Notes: generated by a model from the sequence alone, not told the origin. 64,000 nucleotides of DNA from Siphonodentalium dalli (GCA_032622095.1 CP136063.1:122656723-122720722); one strand, 5' to 3'. Positions 32,748 through 47,700 are shown, counted from the stretch's first letter. Program-made: numbers and translations.

Positions 32748-35700
32748 GTACTCATCGTCAATACCTAGCTGAATTCAGCTCTAAAATAGTAAATTCGTCA
32801 TGTCGGGCACGGGTCTAGCTCCAGGGAAGCTCTAAAGATTTACACTCTTTAGAGCTTCAGATTGGGTCAGTAGTGGCCGGATCTGATGCTCATACCTTTT
32901 CTAATTACAGGCGACAAAGGACTCCTGGTCGCAGATTCTGCTTGGTTCTCTTATTATGGTGACAATAAAGACAAGATTCCACCAAAAGTTCCGAAATCCG
33001 CGCCTTCATGAGCTAAAATAAAGACTTTTGTCATTTGTGCAAAAGAAATTGTTGTCTGTCTGTTTACGGAAGCGATATTTCACCACATGTTAATGCTGTT
33101 TGTCATGCGCAGTTCAATGTTTCATGATGGTCAATAAAACGTGTACTCCACCCCGAAGACGATTGTTGGAAATGTGTACTTGGAAGATATTATGGAAAAA
33201 CTAAATTCTTTTGCTAAATGTTATGCTACTATGCCAATTTATTACATATGTAATAAAAATATTACCGAAAAATTATCAACATATACTTTTTAATAGAATT
33301 GTTGCTTCGAAAATATACTATTTAAAACGTGTACTCCAAGCCAGAATGAGAAAAAGTGTAGCCGAGTTAGATCATGCTTTATTACCCACTTCTACAAAAT
33401 GTTGTATTATACTTTCAACAAGTTGTAGAAATATATTGGTGATATGAAGTAATTATTTTATTCAGTGAAACATAATCAGTTCTCACATTTGTCATGCATG
33501 GTGTCAAAAATGACATAATCACATCGTCGCGCATTGATAGCTGCGCGAACTGTGTTTGTATTCTAACACCCATAAGGTTTGCTTTCGTGTGCCTATTGCG
33601 TATATATATACAATAACAACATTTGTTCAAAATAAGCTTTAGTTATCAGAATCGATTTACTGCAACAGACTAATGCTATAAACCAGTCTTGAAACTGTAT
33701 GGTAAAAAAAAGTCTCAAAACTTGTTAGGCCTATTTATGAACAATAAAATGGCGATATATTATCACTAAAGTGTCACTAAATAGGTTATTATAATTAGCG
33801 TTTGTTTCGCTAATATGAAAACATGTTACACCTAAAAATATTTGCTTTTGGAAAAGAGCATTCCGTGTGAGTCTATTCCTGATATGGTATAAATAAATAG
33901 CGTTTGTTTCACTACTGTGCGAACAACGGACGACCAGATGATGGTGCAAGTTTGTAGCTGTTAGTGCAGGGGGAAAACCAGGACAAAGAAAACTATAACA
34001 AAACGGCTACCATGAAGTCTGCTTATCCCAATCCCAGATACAGGACGAGAGTAGGTACCGTAATTAAACTGAACAAATAGACACTGAATGAAAAAAAAAA
34101 ACCCCGATATTGGCCAAATGTATGAGTCGGATCAGGAGTAGGGCAGTAGGCCTACACTTTTTAATGCTATTTCGATGTACACTTTATTATAATAGGAGAA
34201 TGATTGATTTGTTCAACTTTTAATGAAGTTAACAATGGTATAAGTATATATACCGTATAGTGATGCAATTATACCATATATCTTCCGAGTACCGGTACCG
34301 GTATACACACAATTTCCCCGAGTCGGCGTCAGGGCCGGAGTATGTCATTTTTTGACACCATGACAAATGTGAGAACTGATTATGTTTCACTGAATAAAAT
34401 AATTACTTCATATCACCAATATATTTCTACAACTTGTTGAAAGTATAATACAACATTTTGTAGAAGTGGGTAATAAAGCATGATCTAACTCGGCTACACT
34501 TTTTCTCATTCTGGCTTGGAGTACACTTTTTAAATAGTATATTTTCGATGCAACAATTCTATTAAAAAGTATATGTTGATAATTTTTCGGTAATATTTTT
34601 ATTACATATGTAATATATTGGCATAGTAGCATAACATTTAGCAAAAGAATTTAGTTTTTCCATAATATCTTCCAAGTACACATTTCCAACAGTCGTCTTC
34701 GGGGTGGAGTACACGTTTTATTGACCATCATGAAACATTGAACTGCGCATGACAAACAGCATTAACATGTGGTGAAATATCGCTTCCGTAAACAGACAGA
34801 CAACAATTTCTTTTGCACAAATGACAAAAGTCTTTATTTTAGCTCATGAAGGCGCGGATTTCGGAACTTTTGGTGGAATCTTGTCTTTATTGTCACCATA
34901 ATAAGAGAACCAAGCAGAATCTGCGACCAGGAGTCCTTTGTCGCCTGTAATTAGAAAAGGTATGAGCATCAGATCCGGCCACTACTGACCCAATCTGAGT
35001 CTCATACATGTGTATATCATGTATGTGACTCAACTGGGTCTAGCACGGGTCCTACTACCACTACCACTGTACCAGGTCTTGCAAATGTGAGAATACAGCT
35101 ACAATAGCTGTATTCAGCTAACCTAGCTGTATTCAGCTATATATTATACTCTCAAACCGGCTGTTTTTCGATAATAAACTAGAAGCGCCAATTTGCGCAT
35201 CGAAATTAGGCCACCATATTCTCCGGCCACCCTCAACCAAAATTTCAAATCAAAACCGTCGCTTTTTTTCTGACAAAGTGTTGTCTTTTGTCGACACGGC
35301 TATGGTGATTATGTGTGAAAACTTACTACGGCGGTCATTGTCGGTCATAACGGTTTAATAACTCTCTTATGCAATGCGGAATACCTTGAAAAATACATTA
35401 AATACAATATTTATCACCGAAGTCGGCGAAGATTAGGGCTGGGCGATATTGACCCCAAAAAATATCGCGATATTATGGTGACAACATCGCGATACACGAT
35501 ATTATCGCGATATTATTTTGGTATATTACAATTGGTAAGTACAATTAGTGTTCAAACGACTCTGGGATTCTGGAGTCGACTAGTCGAACCCCAAAAGTCG
35601 AGTCGACGTCGACTAGTCGGCCAAATACATCACCAACCTTATACTAATGAAACACATGTGAAAGAAAATTACAAATTCCGTGACAGCATCACAATATTTA

Positions 35701-38700
35701 CACTCTACTGTGATCGGAGAATTGAATCACATGACACGTCACATGGTTTTGTTCCAAATGAACCGGTGCTCTAGAAACCCACCGATCGCAAATAAGTTCC
35801 CTACGAATCTACGATGATAATGAGAATAAATAATTGAGGAAATAATTGAGATATTTTCTGTTTAATCATGAAATGATAGATATCAAATAAATACTTCCCT
35901 GCCAGGGTATAAAAAATAAACGATACACAGTGTCAGTGAAAATAATCAATTAGCGGATACAACACAATTTTCGCAGCTGCATTCCCGTGTTCCGTCGTCC
36001 AATCCATCACATACTTCACTTGCAAGATAGGATGAACTGCTAGAATCAGGAGTTTTACCCATGTTCTCCCTTAGAAAAATCAATTTGTCCACCGTTGAGG
36101 GATCCAAGTTGGACCGCGAGACGTCGGTCAAGTACGCGCGCGACCTAATACTCACTGTTTATTGACCACATGCTTTTTAGAAGTCAAATATAGAGTTACT
36201 GCTCTTGTATTGATAATGAGGAGTGGTTAACTTGAATTATCGCATTGGCAAATTTCGGCGTAGTTCTTTGTCAAGCTCGACATTATTTATTAGTTATTAC
36301 ATATGTTTGGACTTTGGAAAGCTTCTTGAACATAGACTAGCTATCTTTGCTGCTTTTCTGACCCACATTTAGTGAAACCATGCATTGTCAAGGCCAGCTG
36401 ATGAGATTATATACTGTATTCCGACTAGTCGACCGTGGAAGTTAGAGTCGATTACCCGAAAAACCAGCGTCGACGATTATTTGTCGACTAATCGTTTGAA
36501 CACTAAGTACAATGTACAATATATGCAGTATTTCATGAATAAAGTTTGCACAATACATCCCTACGTTTTATTTACAATTTGTGGGTCATGAGAGGTCGAG
36601 TAAATGTGTATTGAACAATTATCAGTAACATCACAGTATACATGTATATAATGACCACTCGTCTGCAACAATTGACAGTTTGTCGACGGAGAAATAATAA
36701 CTTTGAAACAAAGGGATATAATCATATAACACGGCCCACGTGCGTTTTCGCATACATTTTTTAGAGTTATATCCCTTTGACCATAGCGCTCAACACCATG
36801 CACACATTAAGCACCGCATTCGGTTTCAAATTTCCATTTTATTAATTCGTGAGGAATTGGTTGTTTGTGAGACTATTTATCAGTGGTGATTGGTAGTTGG
36901 TAGCACCGTGGGACGTCCATATACGGCAGCCCTGGAAATTAGCGTCGACAATGCCACAATGGGCAGTGCCGAGGCAAAAGCCGACGTGAAATGAATTTGC
37001 GTCGGCATTTTTTTAGCTGAGGAAAATAAATATAGACAATCATGTTCAATTAGTTTGTGAATTTGACATTTGTTGAAGCGATAGCAATGCCATGATCCGT
37101 ACGGCACATGTCCACAAAATCATTTTACTCGCAATTTGCACACATTGAGACGATCAAATCTGACATCGTAATCCGTCTCCAAGCAACCGGTTACGGTTGA
37201 TAGAGCAAGCTGCACCAACTTGAAAGGAGGTCATTGTGCCAGTCGCATGCGCGCGACATACCAATCTCACAGTGTAGCCAACTGATGCTACTATATAGTA
37301 TCTCTTTGATGTTTCTGACGAAGCATATCCAACTTGACAGGCACGTGCTCCGATGTTTTAAAACGTTTTCGACTGCATAATTCCGGGAAGTTTGGGACTA
37401 TTATACTTACTCTAACTTCGCTGTTTGTTGGGACCATATGATGGGTTTCAACCTACATGGAGAATATTACAACTTGGGACGGTATTACGATATTTTTATT
37501 TCAGACGATATTGTTGACGATACCAAAATTAAAACCGGGTATACCCGATATATCGTCATACCGCCCAGCACTACCGAAGATGGAACATCTTAAACATTCC
37601 CGGAAGTATAAATAGGATGCTGCTAAAATGCAGTTTGGTTGGTGCGTTAAAACAGGTATAAAGGGGAACATCTCTAGTCAGAGTTTAACCGACCGAGTAC
37701 CACTCACTGCTTGAGCTGACAATCTCCAAAAATACGGAAACGCATACATGTACATGTATGTCGAATCGCGAAAATACAAATAACAATGTTATGTTTTCAC
37801 ACATTATATATTTTCCCGCCAAAACAGATTGAATAGTTCTGACTCGTTAACGACCAGGACTTAAATGTTTAAAATACTTCAGAAATTATATTAGTCGCAT
37901 TTTCATTTCAGTTGTCCCTATGTTGTGCCATACATTTGCAATATGCCGCACAATATCTGTATATACCGTTATGAATAGTTATCAGTATCGCTCACAAACC
38001 GATAGTGGTATGTAATTCTAAATGCTTGATATAGGTACACCATTCTAACACCCCCTACCGGTTTAGCATCGGGAAGAAGTAAACGAGTGTTTGCGATGAA
38101 TTTGATCTTTATTTTATAAGTTAGCTAATGAATGCATTTGCAGAAAATAGTCCCCAGAATATTTACTGACATCGACCGCCGTAGTAAGTTTTCACACAAA
38201 ATCAGAACTGCCGTGTCGACAAAAGGCAACACTTTGTCAGAAAACAAATGACGGTTTTGATTTGGTTGAGGGTGGCCGGAGAATATGGTAGCCTAATTTC
38301 GATGCGCAAATTAGCGCTTCTAGTTTATTTTCGAAAAACAGCCGGTTTGAGAGTAGAATATATAGCTGAATACAGCTAGGTTAGCTGAATACAGCTATTG
38401 TAGCTGTACTCTCACATTTGCCAGACCTGACTACACGCAGCAAGTCCCTGGATATGCAGCAAGTCCCCGGTAAACGCAGCAAGTCCCTGGTAAATGCAGC
38501 AAGTCCCTCTAATTTAGGGTGGATTAGTGGAGTTGTTGATGAGTTTAATCCGTGTTTTATTATCCATTTGATTTATGATCTGTGGCAGTTGATTAGAAAT
38601 CTTTATCCCTTTATAATTATTTAAGATGGGTATTTGTAGATTTTTATATATAAAATAAAATAGTTTTATTAAGTTGCTATTTCTTTAATTCTACTCACTA

Positions 38701-41700
38701 TTTAATATAATTTAGTTAATATGATTTATATTTCTTTGTGATTTCCCTGTTCTCACTGCGTAAACACATGTCGGTGATTAATTATCACTGAACATGTGTT
38801 TGTTTTTGTAGGACAAAGGAACTTTCTGGGAGTTTCTCCTTTGAAGCTCATTTGAAGATTTGTTTTCTTAACCAGACTGAATAATTATCAACCAGTGTTA
38901 TTTAAAGATTCAGCTCACGTCTTAGATGGCATGTTGTGTATTTAATCAAATTTAATCAAATGTATATAAGCTGCAACTATAAATAAAGAGCGTTTACATC
39001 AGTAATGTGAGAACATTTTACACTTAATAATATTTGACATCATTATTATTAAATAATTAACTATGGTATAGTAATTAGACCTACCATCCGATGATTCGAC
39101 TACTCACAGCAATAGAAATCGGCGCCAACAGACTACACTACGACAGAGACCATCCCAATTACAAGGACTTGATAAAAGACTCCCGAGTTATCCATGACCC
39201 GTATGCCAACATTTTCCGCGCATCCTGTCGAGAAATAGTTTACGGAGAGTACCGTACAAGGAATTGCAACGTAGTTTATTTGGATTCGGACAGTTTACAT
39301 TAACCAAGCGGTCCTACTAAACAACGAACACAAACGAACATAAACGAACACAGGTCCAAAAAGCGGAGTAGAAGGGTGAAATTTGGTTTGTGGGTGCGTG
39401 TGGGTCCATTATATGTGTATGTGGTGTTATTTCCAACTTTGATGACTTATTTTTCGAGTTATAAGCATTATTTGAATGCAAAGCTACTAAACAACGAACA
39501 CAAACGAACATGAGATTGCAACGGTGTTAATAAAGGTGTTAATTAACTACCGCCTTCTCTATGGCTTATACTCTGTCTCTTTGTCACTGAGTTGTTTTGA
39601 CTTAGTTAGTTTGTCTTATTATTACTTCGTTTAACTTCCCTGGCATCACACTGCTCTTTCAGTAGAGCTTTGGGTACTAGAATCAAAGTTTGTTTTATAT
39701 ACAATCGAATATTTATATATTATTTTACACTGACTCAGCCCCGGCAGAACGATGGGCAGAGTTTGTTCTCCTTGAAGTCAGTGCATGGATGAAAATGGCT
39801 CCAGCAAAATGTTGCATTATTTAAATCATTAAAATCAAGTAATGCACTTATTTGATATGAATCCAAGAAGTCTATATGTTATTTTATCACATGATTAGCA
39901 CTATTTTCCTATGTAATATTCGAGCATAATAGACACGTGTAATATCGTTGCGTGCAATGACGTCAAGCTGCTCTTTGGGCCAAAGTTCTCTGTCTGTTAA
40001 TTATTGTTGTTTTCGATAAAAATTTAAGCGATTATATGACCATGTGATAAAAAGTATCTCAAACTCGTTCTATTTTATACGTAATTTATCAACCTCGTCC
40101 ACTAAATTCTATTTGAGCCTCGGTAAACCTCGACTCAAATCGAATTTAGTGAACTCGGTTGATAAATTCCGTATAAAATAGAAACTCATGTGAGATCCTC
40201 TATGTATATTTCCATACTATATGCTAACTTTCTGTCGTTTATTGGTGATCGTCTTGGTTTTTGATGCCTTCACTCTTTCCTTTTTTTTGTCCAGGTTTTT
40301 TTTGCGAGAGCGGTAGTTTTGGGTATACCGGTAGTTAATTGTCGTCAGTTGAAGTTTGGAATTTGGAATAGTCACTCACAAAATTAAGAAGTCTTCGCAT
40401 TAGTCTGTCTCGTTGTTCGGCCGTCATATTTGTTCAAATTTCGTGTCTCACTTCCAAAGATGATGCAATGCCTGATAATGTAAAATCCCCTCCACTCGAA
40501 TGTCACGCAGTTGGTCAGTCACTGTTTCATTTAAATTGTCTGTAAACTCAGTCAATTTTTTTGTTAATTATATTATTAAAGGCACGGGAGGCCTTAGTTG
40601 TCGAAAATATTCATATTTGTTCCAATCACCGTAAACAGAAAAACACTAAAACGCATACAGTTTCGTTCATCGTGTAAATAGCATGCTATCATAAAGACCT
40701 ACTATATATTACCTAAGCAAGAGCCTGATTGTGTTACAGAAGACAGCACCGTACATGTTACTGGCTAATCACACACAAATGATATAAACGCTCTTTATTA
40801 GTTCCATATCAGGAATTCAGCAACAATTAAAGAACGCTCTTTATGTTTACCATCATAATATAAACAAACACCAGGAAAGTAACTTTTTATGCTTTTGTTT
40901 ACACAATGGTCAAACATATGACAATAACATACTGTTTATGCGATATTTCTTATTTGTATACGGACAAAGTCTGTCTACATATATTTGTCAATTATGTATG
41001 TCTGTATTTCGTCATAAATGATTATGTTTTCTATTGTTACCAAGCCGCTCTCGCTATTGAATACTTTTCCATCTTATTGACAGTTTGATCACTGTCTGTT
41101 TTACTTAAATTACGACTGAGATTTTCCTTAAGATGCCTGGTACATAGCGTATGCATGTATCAGGGAAGCAAGCAGAAATAGCATTTACCAGAGTGATCTC
41201 CGAGACTGAGAAAATATATATAGTCATCTCAGAGACTGACAACAATGACTCACTCACATTCACTCAAATGTTTTGTTAGCTACATGTATGCATTAAAATA
41301 CCGACCTCTGATGTTTCCCCGTGTTTTTATTGCCATCAGTGATAAAATTGACAATCATCTTGCAGTAAAAACAAGGAGACAGAGTAAGCCGTAGTTAATT
41401 AACACCTGCATGGTAGCATCTGCACTGCCGCTAATCTTATGTTCGTTTGTGTTCGTTGTTTAGTAGTTTTGTATTCAAATAATGCTAATAACTCCAAAAA
41501 TAAATAATCAAAGTTGGAAATAACACCACATACACATAGAATGGACTCACGCGCACCCACAAACCAAATTTCACCCTTCTACTCCGCTTTTTGGACCTGT
41601 GTTCGTTTATGTTCGTTTATGTTCGTTTGTGTTCGTTGTTTAGTAGGACCCTAACCAAGGAGTTCGCAAAATTTTATGTTCGCCCGGGAATTTGGAATTC

Positions 41701-44700
41701 AAAATCATCAGAAGTAAGAGACAAGCATTTTATCAGATTTTAAAGAGAGATAAAGCCAGTCCACGAAAAGATGCTGAGAACAACAGACGGTCAGAGGATG
41801 GTACTTACAGCAGTGCAGGAAAAAAACCAGGACAACGAAAGAGAAAACCTTGGTTTTTCCCCTTCCTCACTGGCCACATATATATACAATTTATTCTGAT
41901 AAACTTTTCTTTCAGCTCACTGCTATATATATATGTATATTTATAAAACTGTGCTCTATATTTTTCTTTTGTTGCTATTCTACTATTCTCATGTTACTTG
42001 TTTGCATTTACCAATAAAAACATCTAAAAAAAAATCCAACTCTTAATTTGATCATTCAATGATTCAGTCCCATAATTCAGTCCAATTCCCTTCAATAATC
42101 TATCAGTATTACGATCAAATTAAAGCCCTTTGATTAAAGCCCTTTGTAATCAGCACCTCCACTGATTAAACATATCGTTGTGTAAACACGCATGGCTAAT
42201 CCGCCGTAATCCACCCTCGGCAAGAGGGACTTGCTGCATATACCAGGGACTTGCTGCGTTTACCGGGTACTTGCTGCATATCCAGGGACTTGCTGAGTAT
42301 AGTAGAACCGGTCGGGCACAGGTGCCAAATGAGCTAAATAGCTCATTTGAGCTCATGTAGCTAAATTGAGCTAAATTTTTAATGGGATGTATGTCTGTCC
42401 CTTCAGTTCAATGCCTACCTCGAATATCGACACGCGCTTTTAATTTCATTAGTTAGACCACACGTGAAGCTTCACAGAAACACCTTCGGTACAACTAATT
42501 ATATTAATTTATAACAGCCGCGGTGCAAACAAAGGCGATTTGATTAACACTTTTATGAGATTGATTAAACTTTTTATCGAACTTACGAATTGTGAACATA
42601 AAACTGCCGCTTCTGCATGTCAATTTACCTGGATCGTAGTTATAAAGGTTAAGGACACGAGGTTACAACATCTTGTACGATTGGATAAACCGCTGGCATC
42701 CATTTACGATAAATATTTTCCCCAAAGTGACGCCGATGGGGTCATTGTCACAAGGCTCCGGTCACATTCGTAGCCAGCTTTTTTCACCGGCGATCACATT
42801 CGTAGCCAGCTTTTCTAATTCGAGGTGTAGTAAATTGAAAGATGGGGTAATATAATGCATGCTACAATAATAAGGTATAAGATATAAATTCACCAATATG
42901 AACTATTTGAAGAGATGACACTTAAGAATACATCGTAAATACAGCAATATTAAACATCAGTAGGAATAGCAATCTAAATTCGTATCGCCGTGGATGAAGG
43001 TTCAGATCGAAGTGAATGTAGTCTCGCAGCGATCGTTTCCACGCTATTCTGGAATATTTCCCCACTTGACCGATCCTCGGCAAATCATTGGTTGTTGTTT
43101 TCAGGTCATCCGGTAGAGTGATTGTATCTGTTTACTTCGGCCACGTGTACTCGCTGCTATTTATATCCAAAATCACCACACACCACCCAGTTTTATTTGA
43201 AAAGGATTAGCGCCATTCATTTAACAACTAGACTCGAAATGGTTGTGTGCCTCTAGACTACAAGAGCCAAAAACCCACTTAGCCAAATTTGGGTTACCAT
43301 ATTGACAAGCTATAGATTGAGCCAGTAGTTAGGCCCTTTTTTCCATGACTTGATCAATGCACTATGACTACCAAATTTCTTCGTCTGCTAATTTGGCAAT
43401 TTAGTTTTTGGTGACAAAATTTTAAGTAACGGTACCAATGTTTTAAATGGTACCATGACCCTGTATATCTTTTGTTAAATTGATTAATGTGACTTGACTT
43501 GTTAAGCCCTTTTTAGCTCAACTTTACTTTGTAAAGTTTGAGCTATTGCCATGGCTTTGTCGTACGTGTGTACGTAAGGCGTCAACAATGCAGGCTACAG
43601 GTCGTACCTTTGGTCGGATCATTATGAAATTTGTCATAGCTGTAGACCAGAATAATTAATTTTGGGGTCATTCGGAAAAAAAACATGGCCACCAGTGGCC
43701 ATATTGGATTTCAAAATTCAATCCATTAGCACGGGCTACAGGCCGTACTATTTGTCTGATCATCATGAAATTTGTCATGGATGTTAATATTGACATGTTG
43801 ATGGGAACGAGTAATTTTGGGGTCATTCGGCCAAAAAACATGGCCGCCAGCAGCCATCTTCGATTTTACTCTTTGTATGACTAAATTCTTTAGCACGGGC
43901 TGCAGGTCGTACCTTTAGTCTGATCATCATAAAATTTGTCATGGATATTAACAATGACATGTAGATGGGAACGAGTAATTTTGGGGTCATTCGGCCAAAA
44001 AACATGGTCGCCAGCAGCCATCTTGGATTTTACTCTTTGTATGACTAAATCCTTTAGCACGGGCTACAGGTCGTACCTTTAGTCTGATCATCATAAAATT
44101 TGTCATGGCTGTTGAAATTGGAATGTAGATGGGAACGAATCATTTTGGGGTCATTCGGACAAAAAACATGGCCGCCAGTGGCCATCTTGGATTTCAAAAT
44201 TTAATCCATTAGCACGGGCCACAGGTCGTACTGTTCGTCTGATCATCATGAAATTTGTCATGGATGATAATATTGGCATGTAGATGGGAACGAGTCATTT
44301 TGGGGTCATTCGGCCAAAAAACATGGCCGCCAGCAGCCATCTTGGATTTTACTCTTTGTATGACTAAATCCTTTAGCACGGGCTGCAGGTCGTACCTTTA
44401 GTCTGATCATCATAAAATTTGTCATGGATATTAACAATGACATGTAGATGGGAACGAGTAATTTTGGGGTCATTCGGCCAAAAAACATGGCCGCCAGCAG
44501 CCATCTTGGATTTTACTCTTTGTATGACTAAATCCTTTAGCACGGGCTACAGGTCGTACCTTTATTCTGATCATCATAAAAATTTAATCCATTAGCACGG
44601 GCCACAGGTCGAAAGCATGGCCGCCAGCAGCCATCTTGGATTTTACTTTTCTCTTCATGTCTATAAACTAGTATTAGACATTCAACTTTCCACATTCCTA

Positions 44701-47700
44701 ATTGCTCCATTGACTGTAATACATTAAATTATTCCCTTTCCAAGTTGAGCTACAGTGTCATTGACACTTTCATTAATTGGTACCATGATCCTGTAGATCT
44801 TTTGTTAAATCGGTTAAAGTGACTTGACTTGTTACGCCCTTTTTAGTTTTGTAGGTTCTTATTACACACGTGGTATTCCATAAACAACAGAGGCGTTTAC
44901 TCGGGTACAACCTACAATGTTCCTAAGTGATTGGCCCCTTATTTTACCGACAGCATCGGCCACCTCTCCTATTAAACCTGGAGATGTGTATGTTCGGCGC
45001 ATTTCTTTACCAAAATAGGGTGCATCGGTTTCCAGAAGTAACCTGTTTTCTGGAATTGCCTTCACACTCTCTTTTTGTTCAGTGCAGAAGTGCATACATG
45101 AACCCGAAATACCAAAATAAGCATTATGGAAATTATCGCGCCATGCATTTACCATGTCAGGTGTTCCCATAAAGGAATGTAGGTGAAACACTTGATTCGC
45201 TGGACATTCCCTTTTACACATATATAGGGCTACCAGACTTATATCTCTGCCCCAGGAGTCAACCTTTGTACCCCGGAGATGCAAAATAATCGGCTTCTCC
45301 ACTTTTCTTGTTGCTCCCAACAACCTACAAATTACCTCATCCTGGTGATAATAATCCTGGGGAGATAAATCTTTTGATCGGTCTAAACCAATCTCCCATA
45401 TTGCTGTTAGTGATGGGTTTTGAATTAATTCTACCCACCTTCTGTAGATTCGGTCATTCTGAGCCATACGATAGCTCTTTGGGTGAATACCGATAGCTGT
45501 TTTCCACCAGGGATCATTCACTATGACATCCGGAAATTCCAGAGGATCCCAATGAACATTTACCCCACCTACCACCAGTACATTGATGCGAGGTTGCACA
45601 GTTTGCGCTGCACTATTGATCGCATCCATTGGGGTGTTTACCTTTGTGCGAAAAAACCTATTCATCCTATTCACATGGAAGTGAGTGTCTACTGCTTGCA
45701 GAGTAGGATACACTTCCCTTTATGCCTCCATGTTAATGATTGAAGGTCTTGGAGGATGACTACCGGTTCTAATTCAGGGCTTCTGCTAGGGGTTGGGGGA
45801 ATGTGGCCGTATTTGGGAAGCACATACCCGGCGCCCTATCGGGAGAAAATTTTGATGTTTATCGCTGAAAAGTAGCCAATTCCTTGCCTTCACACCCTCT
45901 TTTTGTTCAGTGCAGAAGTGCATACATGAACCCGAAATACCAAAATAAGCATTATGGAAATTATCGCGCCATGCATTTACCATGTCAGGTGTTCCCATAA
46001 AGGAATGCAGGTGAAACACTTGATTCGCTGGACATTCCCTTTTACACATATATAGGGCTACCAGACTTATATCTCTGCCCCAGGAGTCAACCTTTGTACC
46101 CCGGAGATGCAAAATAATCGGCTTCTCCACTTTTCTTGTTGCTCCCAACAACCTACAAATTACCTCATCCTGGTGATAATAATCCTGGGGAGATAAATCT
46201 TTTGATCGGTCTAAACCAATCTCCCCTATTGCTAGGGGTTGGAGAAATGTGGCCGTATTTGGGAAGCACATACCCGGCGCCCTATCGGGAGAAAATTTTG
46301 ATGTTTATCGCTGAAAAGTAGCCAATTCCTTGCATTTGAGACAAATAGCAGGAACATTGAAGCTTTGTATAGAAATGAAATTAAAACAGATCATCTTCCT
46401 TTGATCTCAATTTGATGAACTAAAAGCATGTAACACCACAATATATACAGTTGATACAACAACATTTATAACAGTAGCAATTTAAGTGACATCAAAGGGG
46501 ACCGACATCAAAGGGGACCGCTGTTGGCAAAGACACATTTTCACACTCAGTGTTAAGTTTACTCCAGCAGTAACCAGTGATAACAAGAGGTGTGCACTCG
46601 AGTGCTAGCATACCCACAACGTGGCAAATTCAACCCGCATTATCCATAAACCCAACAAAAAAGATTTTTAACTTTAAAGAAAAATTCAGACTAATAATAT
46701 CGATATGGTGTCACAAGAAGCTTGTACAGAAAAAATTATTCAAATTGGTTCATATTTGTTAAAGTTATTAAGTCGGACAGAATTTTCTAAGTCAAAATAA
46801 GTCGAAAATGAAGTGTAATATTACGAAAAACAGTCTGAGCCAATCCCTAGCCGCATCATGTATAGAGGGTATTGTGAGAAGCATGTATACCAAAAATTAT
46901 TGAAATCGGTTCATATTTGTTATTAAGTCGGACAGAATTTTCTAAGTCAAAATAAGTCGAAAATGAGGCGTAACTTAAAACAAAAGTCAGACCGAACCGC
47001 AATTAGCATCATGCGGAGAGGCAGTCCTAAGGAGATTGCATACAAAAAATTATTGAAATCGGTTCATAGTTGTTCGAATTAGGAGGGAGGTCGGACGGAC
47101 GGAAGGACATACGGAGGGAGAAAGCGTGACGGATGGACGGACGCAGTCAATCCAGTATACCCCCCATTTTCTTCGAAAGTGGGGTCTCAGATCTCAATGT
47201 AATTTGATATGGATGTTCACTACTAGGAGGACATTCAATGGAGAGTTCAATCTTTTTGCTTGGATTTCCGATTCTAGAGCTATTCATCTTCGTTTATCTG
47301 GAAATGTTGGCTTTTTGGTCCGTCTGATGTCGGTTCATGTCATAACTTCAACAGTACTGCCTGGATCTCAATGAAATTTAGTATGGATGTTCACTACTAT
47401 GAGGACATTCAATAGAGTGTTTAATTGGTTGGATCATATTTTCCGTTCTAGAGTTATTCATCTTTGTTTATCTGGAAATGTTGGCTTTTTGGTCCATCCA
47501 ATATCTGTTTTATATGTCATAACTTGAACAGTAGTGCTCGGATCTTAATGAAATTTGGTACGGATGTTCAATGCTATGAGGACATTCAACAGAGTTGTCA
47601 ATTGTTTTGTTCTGGTTTTCCATTCTAGAGTTATTCATCTTTGTTTATCTGGAAATGTTGGCTTTTTGGTCCATCCAATATCTGTTTAGGTCATAACTTG

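Larger units (their letters stand above)
35073..38429. mobile_element. TIR element with 265 bp inverted ends, host of nested hAT insertions
   Basis: 35073-35345 (CAGGTCTTGCAAATGTGAGA...) is the inverse of 38165-38429. Both contain three close GCTGTATTCAGCTA words. Without the nested hAT its own length is about 1.2 kb and non-coding. Flanking duplication not clear. Confidence 0.82.
38430..42302. mobile_element. TIR pair with CAGCAAGTCCC subterminal repeats
   Basis: 38430-38535 and 42193-42302 are inverted copies, each with four units of about 20 bp containing GCAGCAAGTCCCTGG and an adjoining GGGTGGATTA. Repeated subterminal units are typical of transposase-binding ends. The interior includes small unrecognised ORFs at 39091-39303 (MIRLLTAIEIGANRLHYD...) and 41692-41946, on either side of a later insertion. 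It abuts the preceding element. Confidence 0.75.

Noticed and set aside
33211-33447. 78-codon ORF present twice in inverted orientation
   Set aside because: Duplicated because it lies in the arms of the inverted repeat; AT-rich with no motif, so not called as a gene.
44862-45713. Bacterial contamination as the source of the TatD-like gene
   Set aside because: Flanked on both sides by the same dispersed repeats as the rest of the window, and animal genomes carry TatD-family genes.
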